The position numbers and the translations under genes are program-made. Source: CAJPNN01 sp041844735 (GTDB taxonomy: Bacteria > Bacillota > Clostridia > Peptostreptococcales > Anaerovoracaceae). From it: a stretch of 12,434 nt of DNA. This document shows positions 1 to 8,300 of the stretch, piece after piece (the first letter of the stretch is position 1; each line of letters opens with the position of its first letter). The stretch spans positions 1 to 12,434 of the forward strand of contig JBGZBP010000011.1 of NCBI GenBank assembly GCA_041844735.1, in the 5' to 3' direction. The notes under the pieces were generated by a model. That model did not search any database, was not told the DNA's origin, and saw only the letters and a list, made by a program, of their open reading frames with translations.

Positions 1-1
1 T

Positions 2-472
2 CATCCGTTTAATGACGGTAACGGAAGAATGAGCAGACTTCTTACGTTGCTGCTGTTATATAGAGCCGGATACATCGTAGGAAAATATATCAGTATCGAA
101 TATTTGATAGAGAAGACCAAGACCTCATATTACGAATGCCTACAGGAAAGCTCGCTGCACTGGCATAATGCGGAGAATAATTACGTTCCGTTTGTACGCT
201 ATATGCTCGGCGTTGTAGTTGCCGCATACAGAGATTTTTCTAATAGGGCAGACACATTGGTTACCTGCGGTCTTTCAAAACCTGAGCGTGTGGCTGAGCT
301 GATCAGGAACACCTACGGAGAGATTACAAAGTCACAGATCATTGATAAATGCCCCGATATCAGCCGTATAACGATAGCACGAGCATTGGCAGAGCTTTTG
401 TCGTCGAAAAGCATTATTAAGATCGGAGGCGGCAGATATACAAAATACGTTTGGAACAGAGAAAAGGGATAA
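2..472 (+). CDS. Fic-domain protein, C-terminal part (5' end outside window)
   Basis: The frame is open from the first complete codon of the window and begins exactly at the Fic active-site motif HPFNDGNGRMSR (bases 2-37), whose His is the catalytic base in Fic enzymes. Fic proteins usually transfer AMP (less often other phosphate-containing groups) to hydroxyl side chains of target proteins. The first ~65 visible residues are helical Fic-core sequence. The last ~60 (about bases 285-460) look like a winged-helix DNA-binding domain (SKPERVAELI...SKSQIID...SRITIARALAELL), as in the common bacterial Fic-wHTH architecture. The ATG at base 29 is internal to the motif, so it is not the real start. 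The stop at 470-472 overlaps the ribosome binding site of hsdM, whose ATG follows 12 bases later, so the gene is probably co-transcribed with the R-M genes. Whether it modifies R-M subunits or is just a linked defence/toxin gene cannot be told from sequence. Confidence 0.87.
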   Translation, partial: HPFNDGNGRMSRLLTLLLLYRAGYIVGKYISIEYLIEKTKTSYYECLQESSLHWHNAENNYVPFVRYMLGVVVAAYRDFSNRADTLVTCGLSKPERVAELIRNTYGEITKSQIIDKCPDISRITIARALAELLSSKSIIKIGGGRYTKYVWNREKG

Positions 473-484
473 AGGAGAAAGAAA

Positions 485-1984
485 ATGACCGGAGAACTTG
501 GGAATAAGATTGACAGCTTGTGGGAAATTTTTTGGAACGGAGGAATTACCAATCCGCTTGATGTGGTTGAGCAGATGACATATCTTATGTTCATAAGAGA
601 TCTGGATGATACGGACAACATTCGTGCCAAGGAGGCCGCCATGCTTGGACTTCCGTATAAGAGTATCTTTGCGGATGAGGTTGAGATTGGCGGTCGCAAG
701 GTTGACGGCAATCAGCTTAAGTGGTCTACATTTCATGATTTCCCGGCACAGAGAATGTATTCCGTTGTTCAGGAATGGATATTCCCTTTTATAAAAAATC
801 TTCACGGGGATAAAAACTCTGCATACAGTAAATATATGGATGATGCAATCTTCAAGATAAATACTCCGCTGATGCTTTCCAAGATTGTGGATGCCATGGA
901 CGAGCTTTATTCCATGATGGAAGAACTTCATCAGACGGATATACGTGGCGATGTATATGAGTACCTTCTTTCCAAGATTGCTCAGTCCGGTGTTAATGGG
1001 CAGTTCAGAACGCCCAGACATATCATCCGTATGATGGTAGCGATGATGGATCCTAAGCCGACAGACATTATCTGCGATCCGGCTTGCGGAACTTCCGGAT
1101 TTTTGGTTGCCGTCGGAGATTATTTAAGAGAAAGATATAAGGAGGAAGTCCTTCTTGATAAACAGAATAGAAATCATTTTATGAACGATATGTTCCATGG
1201 TTATGATATGGATAGAACTATGCTTCGCATCGGTGCCATGAATATGATGACTCACGGTGTGGAAAATCCGTTTATCGAATACCGTGACAGTTTATCTGAT
1301 CAAAACCCGGATAAGGATATGTATTCCCTTATTTTGGCAAATCCGCCTTTTAAGGGTAACCTTGATGCGGATATTGTTTCGACAGATCTGCAGAAGGTAT
1401 GTAAGACCAAGAAGACAGAACTTTTATTCCTTGCGTTGTTTGTAAGAATGCTTAAAGTAGGCGGCAGATGTGCTTGCATCGTTCCGGATGGAGTGCTTTT
1501 TGGATCTTCGAATGCACATAAGGCAATTAGGAAAGAAATTGTGGAAAATCAGAGACTTGAAGCAGTTATCTCCATGCCCTCCGGAGTGTTTAAGCCTTAT
1601 GCCGGAGTTTCAACCGGAATACTTATCTTTACCAAGACGGGGCACGGAGGGACGGATGACGTATGGTTTTATGATATGACTGCCGATGGATTCAGCCTGG
1701 ATGATAAGCGTACAGAGGTTAAGTATAATGATATCCCAGATATCATCAGTCGTTTCAAGAACCTTGAGGCTGAAAAAGATAGAAAGCGTACAGACAAGTC
1801 ATTTATGGTTTCTAAGAAAGAAATTATTGATAATGACTATGCTCTCTCTATTAACAAATACAAAGAAGTTGAGTACGTAGTGGTAGAATATCCGCCGACA
1901 TCCGAGATCATGGCAAATATCAGAGAAATTGAGCGGCAGATAGCAGTTGAAATGGATGAGCTTGAAAAGCTTTTGAATAAGTAA
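485..1984 (+). CDS. hsdM: Type I restriction-modification system, methyltransferase subunit HsdM
   Basis: 499 residues, the normal length for HsdM. It catalyses S-adenosylmethionine-dependent N6-adenine methylation of the sequence chosen by HsdS. An N-terminal helical HsdM_N domain (residues ~1-150) is followed by the N6-MTase Rossmann domain. Motif I is DPACGTSGF at residues 198-206 (SAM binding) and motif IV is NPPF at residues 286-289 (catalytic). The later segment around GVSTGILIFTKTG is also typical, and the C-terminus ends in a Glu/Lys-rich helix expected to contact HsdS. The start is supported by AAAGGAGA just upstream, overlapping the stop of the Fic gene. It is followed by a 54-base gap to hsdS-1 that holds a small hairpin (GTCC-TTGG-GGAC, 1992-2003) and then the first recombination-type repeat. 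All motifs look intact, so an active enzyme is expected. Confidence 0.97.
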   Translation: MTGELGNKIDSLWEIFWNGGITNPLDVVEQMTYLMFIRDLDDTDNIRAKEAAMLGLPYKSIFADEVEIGGRKVDGNQLKWSTFHDFPAQRMYSVVQEWIFPFIKNLHGDKNSAYSKYMDDAIFKINTPLMLSKIVDAMDELYSMMEELHQTDIRGDVYEYLLSKIAQSGVNGQFRTPRHIIRMMVAMMDPKPTDIICDPACGTSGFLVAVGDYLRERYKEEVLLDKQNRNHFMNDMFHGYDMDRTMLRIGAMNMMTHGVENPFIEYRDSLSDQNPDKDMYSLILANPPFKGNLDADIVSTDLQKVCKTKKTELLFLALFVRMLKVGGRCACIVPDGVLFGSSNAHKAIRKEIVENQRLEAVISMPSGVFKPYAGVSTGILIFTKTGHGGTDDVWFYDMTADGFSLDDKRTEVKYNDIPDIISRFKNLEAEKDRKRTDKSFMVSKKEIIDNDYALSINKYKEVEYVVVEYPPTSEIMANIREIERQIAVEMDELEKLLNK

Positions 1985-2009
1985 CTGTAGTGTCCTTGGG
2001 GACGTGGTA

Positions 2010-2036
2010 AAACAAATTAAGGTTTGTAGGGATGAA
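2010..2036 (+). repeat. Site 1a: recombination-type direct repeat before hsdS-1
   Basis: A 27-bp block identical to 4157-4183. It contains the imperfect dyad ACAAA-TTAAGG-TTTGT (2012-2027): two 5-bp inverted arms around a 6-bp spacer, the layout of a tyrosine-recombinase core. The right half (AGGGATG) ends 2 bases before the hsdS-1 ATG at 2039 and carries its likely Shine-Dalgarno sequence. Any TRD1 placed behind this site therefore keeps its translation signal. Confidence 0.75.
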
Positions 2037-2038
2037 AG

Positions 2039-3139
2039 ATGGAAAAAATACTTTTAGAAGATTGCTGTGAAATATTAGACTCAATGCGTGTTCCGATTAC
2101 ATCTTCTGACAGAGTAGCGGGACCATATCCGTATTACGGAGCTAATGGCATCCAAGACCATGTCGCAGAGTATATATTTGATGCCGAATTAGTTCTTCTT
2201 GCCGAGGATGGTGGGAATTTTGGATCTAAGGACAAACCAATTGCATATCGCGTTTCAGGAAAGTGTTGGGTTAATAATCATGCACATGTTTTGAAACCAA
2301 AAGAGGGATTAGATGTAGATTATCTGTGCTATTCACTGATGTTTTACAACGTGGGCTCAATGGTCAATGGTGCGACAAGACAGAAATTGACTCAGGCTGC
2401 AATGAGACAGATGTTAATTCCGAAAAGAACAATAGAAGAACAGAAGCATATTGTTGATTTGATAGGAAAAGTTGTTTCTATAAAAGAAAAAAGACAAAAG
2501 GAGTTAGAAGAATTAGACAAACTTATCAAAGCTCGATTTGTCGAGATGTTTGGGGATATTAATATAAATGATAAGAAATGGAATTCAGAGCCTTTGGGAG
2601 AGCTTTGTACGATTGTTAGAGGCGGTTCACCTAGACCGATAGAGCAGTTTTTAGGTGGAGATGTACCGTGGATTAAAATCGGTGACGCGACTGAAGGCGA
2701 AAATATTTACTTAAACTCAACAAAAGAGCACATAATTCAAGAAGGTGTGAAAAAAAGTAGGCTTGTTAAAGCTGGCAGCTTGATATTTGCAAATTGTGGG
2801 GTATCTTTAGGATTTGCACGCATTATTACGTTTGATGGTTGCATTCATGATGGTTGGCTTGCGATGGAAGATATAGATGAACGCTTAGATAAAATTTTTC
2901 TGTTGCAAGCACTTAATCAAATGACGGATCATTTCCGGAGAATTGCACCCGCAGGAACACAACCAAATCTGAATACAGCAATTATGAAAGCATATAAGCA
3001 GATTTTACCGCCAATTGATTTACAAAAGGACTATATCGACTTCGTCAAACAAGTCGACAAATCAAAAGTTGTGGTACAGAAAGCACTGAATAAAACTCGT
3101 ACTCTTTTTGACAGTTTGATGCAGGAGTATTTCGGTTAA
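2039..3139 (+). CDS. hsdS: Type I restriction-modification system, specificity subunit HsdS-1 (full-length tail)
   Basis: 366 residues. HsdS sets the target sequence through two target-recognition domains (TRDs) joined by conserved helices. TRD1 covers roughly residues 1-140. The central conserved coiled region (residues ~140-175) contains ELEELDKLIKARFVEMFGD. TRD2 starts near residue 181 (WNSEPLGEL...) and runs to ~330. The distal conserved helix (KQVDKSKVVVQK, ~337-348) is followed by an 18-residue tail ending MQEYFG. Both TRDs differ clearly from those of hsdS-2. The start at 2039 follows the SD carried by site 1a; an ATG at 2032 is out of frame and soon stopped. This copy has the complete C-terminal tail that hsdS-2 lacks, so it is probably the expressed specificity subunit. 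The gene looks more AT-rich than hsdM and hsdR, as hsdS genes often are. Confidence 0.95.
   Translation: MEKILLEDCCEILDSMRVPITSSDRVAGPYPYYGANGIQDHVAEYIFDAELVLLAEDGGNFGSKDKPIAYRVSGKCWVNNHAHVLKPKEGLDVDYLCYSLMFYNVGSMVNGATRQKLTQAAMRQMLIPKRTIEEQKHIVDLIGKVVSIKEKRQKELEELDKLIKARFVEMFGDININDKKWNSEPLGELCTIVRGGSPRPIEQFLGGDVPWIKIGDATEGENIYLNSTKEHIIQEGVKKSRLVKAGSLIFANCGVSLGFARIITFDGCIHDGWLAMEDIDERLDKIFLLQALNQMTDHFRRIAPAGTQPNLNTAIMKAYKQILPPIDLQKDYIDFVKQVDKSKVVVQKALNKTRTLFDSLMQEYFG
2525..2545 (+). repeat. Site 2a: recombination-type direct repeat in the central helix of hsdS-1
   Basis: 21 bp identical to 4711-4731, encoding IKARFVE within the conserved linker between TRD1 and TRD2. Core: TCAAA-GCTCGA-TTTGT at 2526-2541, followed by CGAG. 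It also reads as CTCGA-TTTG-TCGAG. Every third-base position is conserved across the block, more than the protein alone would require. It begins at codon position 1 in both genes, so crossover is in frame. Confidence 0.7.
3048..3072 (+). repeat. Site 3a: recombination-type direct repeat at the 3' part of hsdS-1
   Basis: 25 bp identical to 5246-5270, encoding the QVDKSKVV helix. Core: ACAAA-TCAAAA-GTTGT (3057-3072), with left arm extension GTCGACAAA matching the inverted right arm of site 2 (CTCGACAAA). Identity stops exactly at the end of the core. Codon phase is the same in both copies. Downstream of this copy lie the hsdS tail and then the recombinase. Confidence 0.7.
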
Positions 3140-3189
3140 GTATACACTATGGTTGAAGGATGCTGGTATCAACGAAAGGAGATGCCGGT

Positions 3190-4158
3190 ATGGAAGAAAA
3201 AGTTGTTGTTATTTTAAACGAGATGTCTGAGTATTTGTCAGTTGCTCAGATGAAGAAATTGCAGGAGGTAATGCTGAAAGCATTCTCTGAAAAAACAGAA
3301 ACCAAGAAAACGATCCCTAATGAGGAATACCTGACAATGTTTCTTGATGCCAAGACGATAGAAGGCTGTTCAGTGCGAACAATACAGTATTATAGAGTTA
3401 CCGTTGAAAGAATGCTGGATAAAGTTACAGAGTCTATAAGAAAGATAACTACAGAGGATATGCGGTCATATTTATCCGACTATCAGAAGATAAATAATTG
3501 CAGTAAGGTTACGGTTGATAACGTCCGAAGGAATCTGTCCAGCTTCTTTTCTTGGCTGGAGGAGGAAAATTACATTCTTAAGAGTCCTATGAGGCGTATT
3601 CATAAGATAAAGACTAATCGGCAGGTTAAAGAGGTTATCAGCGATGAGGATATCGAAAGACTTCGAGATAAATGTACCTGCAAAAGAGACCTTGCTATGA
3701 TAGATCTTCTCTACTCTACGGGGATCCGTGTTGGAGAGTTGGTAAATCTAAATATTTCAGATGTCGATTTCGACGCACGTGAATGCGTTGTTTTTGGTAA
3801 AGGCGGCAAGGAAAGAAAAGTGTATTTTGATGCAAAGGCGAAGCTGCATCTGCAGAAGTATATAGCAAGTAGAACTGATTCAAATCCGGCTCTTTTTGTT
3901 ACATTAGACTCACCTTATGATCGATTGAAAATAAGCGGTGTTGAAATACGAATGCGAGAACTTGGACGCAGTTTGAAGTTACCGAAGCTTCATCCGCATA
4001 AGTTTAGGCGGACAATGGCAACGCGCGCTATAGATAAAGGGATGCCTATAGAACAAGTTCAGAAGATCTTGGGGCACTCACAGATAGATACAACTCTGCA
4101 GTATGCGATGGTAAATCAGAATAATGTAAAATCTTCTCATCAAAAGTTCATATCCTAA
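3190..4158 (+). CDS. Tyrosine recombinase (XerC/D-like), inferred hsdS shuffling enzyme
   Basis: 322 residues from the ATG at 3190, chosen because AAAGGAG (3175-3181) lies 8 bases upstream. An in-frame ATG at 3160 would add 10 residues but has a poorer site. An N-terminal SAM-like/core-binding domain (about residues 35-130) precedes the catalytic domain. The catalytic set is complete: Arg180 (STGIRVGEL), a Lys in the FGKGGKERKV hairpin, His270 and Arg273 (HPHKFR), His296 (LGHSQ) and nucleophile Tyr305 (TLQYAMV). The enzyme cuts and rejoins DNA through a 3'-phosphotyrosine. It lies between two hsdS genes and close to six matching core-type sites, and its stop codon (4156-4158) overlaps site 1b by two bases, so its job is most likely hsdS recombination, like the CreX/PsrA-type recombinases of phase-variable type I systems. 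Being upstream of hsdS-2 and hsdR it shares their transcript. A generic Xer or prophage integrase is less likely in this setting. Confidence 0.92.
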   Translation: MEEKVVVILNEMSEYLSVAQMKKLQEVMLKAFSEKTETKKTIPNEEYLTMFLDAKTIEGCSVRTIQYYRVTVERMLDKVTESIRKITTEDMRSYLSDYQKINNCSKVTVDNVRRNLSSFFSWLEEENYILKSPMRRIHKIKTNRQVKEVISDEDIERLRDKCTCKRDLAMIDLLYSTGIRVGELVNLNISDVDFDARECVVFGKGGKERKVYFDAKAKLHLQKYIASRTDSNPALFVTLDSPYDRLKISGVEIRMRELGRSLKLPKLHPHKFRRTMATRAIDKGMPIEQVQKILGHSQIDTTLQYAMVNQNNVKSSHQKFIS

Positions 4159-4183
4159 ACAAATTAAGGTTTGTAGGGATGAA
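4157..4183 (+). repeat. Site 1b: recombination-type direct repeat before hsdS-2
   Basis: 27 bp identical to 2010-2036, same orientation, with core ACAAA-TTAAGG-TTTGT (4159-4174). It begins within the stop codon of the recombinase and ends 2 bases before the hsdS-2 ATG, supplying its SD. The lack of spare DNA on either side suits a packed recombining unit. Confidence 0.75.
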
Positions 4184-4185
4184 CA

Positions 4186-5277
4186 ATGAAAACACTTTTG
4201 TTTACAGACTGTGTTGATTTAGTAGGAACGACATGTAAGACGTTTGAAGGAACAAAAAAATATATCAGTACAGGAGCGGTTAATATTGATCACATTGTCG
4301 AGTCAGATGTTGAGATAGTTGATTATTCAGAAAAACCATCAAGAGCAAATCTTGAGGTTAAAAATGCTGATATTTTATTCGCAAAAATGCAAGGCACAAA
4401 GAAAACTTTGATTATCGACTTAGAAAAATCCGAGCATATTTATTCAACAGGGTTTTGTGCTGTACGTGCAAAAAAAGGAATCCTGACTGAAAGATGTCTT
4501 TATCATTTGCTTACAAGTGATACTTTTCTGTCTCAGAAAGATCAGAATTGTTCAGGAGCAACACAAAAGGCAATAAATAATGCGGGACTGGAAAAAATAA
4601 CGATTAAGGTTCCGAGTATAGATAGACAGGGTGAGATTGCAGACCAGTTAGATGCCGTTGTTAGAATAATCAAAATGTGCCAGAGAGAGTTGAACACTTT
4701 GAATGACCTCATCAAAGCTCGATTTGTCGAGGTCTTTGGAGAACCGATAAAGAATCCAAAGGGATGGGAAGTACATCCTATTGGAGATTTAGTGACGGAA
4801 GTAAGATACGGAACAAGTAAACCTGCCGTTGAGGGCGGGAAATATCCTTATTTGAGAATGAACAATTTAACAGTAGATGGTCATCTGGATTTGTCGGATT
4901 TAAAGTACATTGATGTTTCAGATGATGAAATTGAAAAATATGTTGTCAGAAAAGGGGACGTTCTTTTCAACAGAACAAATAGCGTGGAGTTAGTTGGAAA
5001 GACGGCTGTTTTTGATTTACCTGAGGATATGGTTATAGCTGGATATATTATTCGAGTGAGATTAAAGGAAATGCTATTGCCAGAAGTCCTATCACAATAT
5101 ATGAATCTTGAAGCTTTGAAAGACAAACTGTGCGGAATGGCAAAAGGCGCCGTAAATCAGGCTAATATAAATGCTCAAGAATTGCAGAGCATTAAGGTTT
5201 ATGTTCCGGATTTTGGATTGCAGAAGCAGTTTGTAGATTTTAAGGAACAAGTCGACAAATCAAAAGTTGTAGCATAG
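4186..5277 (+). CDS. hsdS: Type I specificity subunit HsdS-2 (second copy, short C-terminus)
   Basis: 363 residues, complete two-TRD layout: TRD1 ~1-150, central helix with ELNTLNDLIKARFVEVFGE (~167-185), TRD2 from ~193 (WEVHPIGDL) to ~345, and distal helix EQVDKSKVVA ending at the stop. The first codons (MKTLLFTDC) resemble those of HsdS-1 (MEKILLEDC), but the recognition domains do not. Compared with HsdS-1 it lacks the ~20-residue C-terminal tail: the sequences part directly after site 3, where this copy reads Ala-stop. It could be a working alternative subunit, a partner giving mixed specificity, or a stored copy awaiting recombination. The tail difference is why storage is favoured here. 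The next gene, hsdR, follows after 23 bases with a good ribosome binding site. Confidence 0.93.
   Translation: MKTLLFTDCVDLVGTTCKTFEGTKKYISTGAVNIDHIVESDVEIVDYSEKPSRANLEVKNADILFAKMQGTKKTLIIDLEKSEHIYSTGFCAVRAKKGILTERCLYHLLTSDTFLSQKDQNCSGATQKAINNAGLEKITIKVPSIDRQGEIADQLDAVVRIIKMCQRELNTLNDLIKARFVEVFGEPIKNPKGWEVHPIGDLVTEVRYGTSKPAVEGGKYPYLRMNNLTVDGHLDLSDLKYIDVSDDEIEKYVVRKGDVLFNRTNSVELVGKTAVFDLPEDMVIAGYIIRVRLKEMLLPEVLSQYMNLEALKDKLCGMAKGAVNQANINAQELQSIKVYVPDFGLQKQFVDFKEQVDKSKVVA
4711..4731 (+). repeat. Site 2b: recombination-type direct repeat in the central helix of hsdS-2
   Basis: 21 bp identical to 2525-2545, with core TCAAA-GCTCGA-TTTGT at 4712-4727, in the same orientation and codon phase. A crossover between the two copies would join TRD1 of one hsdS to TRD2 of the other. 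Confidence 0.7.
5246..5270 (+). repeat. Site 3b: recombination-type direct repeat at the 3' end of hsdS-2
   Basis: 25 bp identical to 3048-3072, with core ACAAA-TCAAAA-GTTGT (5255-5270). It is followed at once by GTAGCATAG-type sequence that ends the gene, so the site forms the downstream border of the array. Confidence 0.7.
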
Positions 5278-5300
5278 TATGAAATGAAGGAGGCAATTAT

Positions 5301-8300
5301 ATGACCAATTTCGATTATTTGAAAAAAGAGCCGAAATTCAACACATTTTCCGATGTGGCAATTGCGGCTGAAAAAATATTATCTATAGATCCTCCTTCCT
5401 GCATTATCAACTGCCGCAGGGCGATGGAATTTGCCATAAAATGGATGTATTCCGTTGATGCATCACTTATCAAGCCTTATCAGGATAATTTGATAAGCCT
5501 TATGAGTACAGAGGAATTCAGGGATATTATCGATGCAGATCTTATGAAACGTATGGACTTCATACGAAAGATGGGAAATAATGCCGCGCATTCCGCTAAT
5601 AAGATTACAGAGGATCAGGCTGTTCTTTGTCTTGAAAACCTTCAGATTTTCTTTGATTTCGTGTGCTACTGCTATGCAGACGAGTATGAAGAACATAACT
5701 TTGATAAAGCTTTACTTGTAAAAGACGAAATTGCACGGATTAAAAAGGACTTCCCTGATGTTGACATTGAAAAGCTCATTGCAGAAAATGCTACGTTAAA
5801 GAAGATGATGACTTCTCGTCGTGAGGATCAGGCTGAAACTTATGTGCCGAAGCCGCTGGATCTTTCCGAGTATAAAACACGTAAGATTTATATTGATGCT
5901 ATGCTCATGGATGCCGGATGGAAAGAAGGCTCAGACTGTATCAACGAAGTAGAGCTTTCGGGAATGCCTAATAAATCTGAAATCGGATATGCGGATTATG
6001 TGCTTTATGACAACTCACATAAGCCCCTTGCCGTTATAGAAGCAAAGAAAACCTGTGTAGATGTATCAAAGGGGCGTCAACAGGCAAAGCTTTATGCGGA
6101 TCTTTTGGAAAAACAGTACAAGAGAAGACCTTGCATTTTTCTAACCAACGGTTTTGAAACCAGAATTATAGACGGACGGTATCCGGAAAGAAAGGTTGCG
6201 TGTATATATTCCAAGGCGGATCTTGAGAAGATGTTTAATCTTATGAGTATGCGAACATCCCTTGGCAGTATAAATGTAGACAAAAAGATTGCCGGTCGTT
6301 ATTATCAGGAGGCTGCAATAAAGGCAGTATGTGACAGTTTTGATAAAAAGAACCGCCGTAAAGCGCTTCTTGTAATGGCGACAGGCTCCGGTAAGACAAG
6401 AACCGTAATTGAACTGTGTCATGTTCTTCTTGATGCCGGATGGATTAAAAATATACTTTTTCTTGCGGATCGAACATCGCTTATAACCCAAGCTAAGCGA
6501 GCATTTGTAAATAACTACTCCTCTCTATCGGTGACAAACCTTTGCGAAGAAAAAGATAACTATAATGCGCATTGTGTTTTTTCAACCTACCAGACAATGA
6601 TGAATTGCATTGATTGTGTAAAGGTTGAGGATAAGAAGCTGTTTACAGGCGGACATTTCGACCTCGTAATATGCGATGAGGCTCATAGATCCATTTATAA
6701 CAAATACAGAGATATATTTACCTATTTTGATGCGCTGCTTGTAGGTCTTACGGCTACGCCTAAGGATGATATCGACAAGAATACTTATGAGATATTCGAG
6801 TTGGAACCGGGAGTTCCGACATACGGATATGAACTCGGACAGGCAGTAACCGACGGATATCTTGTGGATTTCCTGTCTGTAGAAACAAGGCTTAAGTTCA
6901 TTGAGCAGGGAATTGTATACGCGGATCTTTCCGATGAAGATAAAGCAGTCTACGAGAGTACTTTTGAGATGGAAGACGGGAATGTGCCGGAGGCAATCGG
7001 TTCATCAGCGCTTAACTCGTGGATTTTTAATGAGGATACCATCCGTCAGGTACTGCATACAGTTATGACCGAGGGCATCAAGATAGATTATGGTCAGAAG
7101 CTTGGAAAGACAATTATTTTTGCCAAGACTCATAATCATGCTGAAAAGATTTTTGAGATCTTTAATAAGAATTATCCGCATTTAAACGGATTTGCGCAGG
7201 TTATTGATAATAGGATTAATTATGCACAGACTTTAATAGACGAGTTTTCTGCTCTTAATAAGCTGCCTCAAATAGCGATATCCGTTGATATGATGGATAC
7301 GGGTATTGATGTGCCGGAAGTTTTGAACCTTGTATTTTTTAAGAAGGTAATGAGTTATGCCAAGTTCTGGCAGATGATAGGACGTGGTACCAGACTTTGC
7401 CCGGGGCTCATCAACGGGGAAGACAAGAGCAAGTTTTACATTTTTGACTTCTGTGGCAACTTTGAGTTTTTCCGTATGAGCAAAGGAAAACCTACTGCAA
7501 ATATGATTGCAATTCAGGGGGCAATCTTTAAGTTGCAGTTTGAAATTGCGTATAAGCTGCAAGATCCGGAATATCAGATAGACGGGCTTATAGAGTATCG
7601 TAAGGCTCTGATAGAAATGATGGCTGAAAAAGTGCGGAAGCTTCCGCGTGAAAGCTTTGTGGTAAGGCAGCATCTGAAATATGTTGATCTGTATTCGGTT
7701 GAGGCAAATTATCAAACATTGACCTACGAAGATACATTGGTAGTCCGAGAAGAGCTTGCTCCGCTAATTCTTCCTAATGATGATGAAGCAAGTGCTGTGC
7801 GTTTTGATGCTCTTATGTACGGCATAGAACTTGCATATCTTGTGGGTAAGAAATACGGTAAAGCCCGCAGTGATTTATTTAAGCATGTTAAGGGTATTGC
7901 AAGTGTTGCCAATATCCCTGAGATAAAGGTGCAGGCGGAACTCATTGACAAGATTCTTCATACGGATTATATCGACAGCTGCGGCATTAACGAGTTTGAA
8001 GAGATCAGAGAAAAACTCCGTAATCTTATGAAGTATATTATTAGCACCAAGCCTCGTTATGATACGAATTTTGAGGATGATATCCTTGATATATCGTGGA
8101 ATGAGTCGGAGCTTGAAAATGATGCCCTGAAGAACTATAAGGCTAAAGCGGAATACTATATCCGAGAGCATCAGGACAATGAGGTAATCAAGAAGCTTAA
8201 GTCCAACGTTCCGCTGTCCGATTGCGATATAGAGGAACTGGAAAGGGTGCTTTGGTCTGAGCTTGGCACTAAGGAGGAATATGAGCAGGAATACGGGTCC

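Larger units (their letters stand above)
2010..5270 (+). other. Direct-repeat hsdS cassette array with its own recombinase (inferred shuffling locus)
   Basis: The unit [site 1 - TRD1 - site 2 - TRD2 - site 3] occurs twice in the same orientation, with the recombinase gene between the copies. Distances between matching sites are nearly equal: 2147 bp (site 1), 2186 bp (site 2) and 2198 bp (site 3), as in a tandem duplication whose TRDs have been replaced. Sites 2 and 3 lie in the same codon phase in both genes, so exchange at either keeps the reading frame. All same-class sites are direct, so recombination would excise circles rather than invert. That recombination occurs is inference; the repeats, their phase and the neighbouring recombinase are directly visible. 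Confidence 0.6.

Noticed and set aside
332..1021. 229-codon open frame on the minus strand opposite hsdM
   Set aside because: Shadow of hsdM, which has clear motifs and a ribosome binding site; the minus frame has no recognisable domain.
3160..3189. Alternative upstream start for the recombinase
   Set aside because: The ATG at 3190 has AAAGGAG at ideal spacing; the added residues MLVSTKGDAG are mainly the translation of that ribosome binding site.
4157..4183. Insertion sequence between the hsdS genes
   Set aside because: The recombinase is a tyrosine enzyme flanked by sites that belong to the hsdS genes; there are no terminal inverted repeats or target duplications of an IS.
2010..5270. Inversion-type phase variation of hsdS
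   Set aside because: All same-class repeats are in direct orientation and both hsdS genes point the same way, so inversion between them is not possible as arranged.
7233..7715. 160-codon open frame on the minus strand opposite hsdR
   Set aside because: Lies across the conserved helicase motif VI region of hsdR; low-complexity, no family resemblance and no ribosome binding site.
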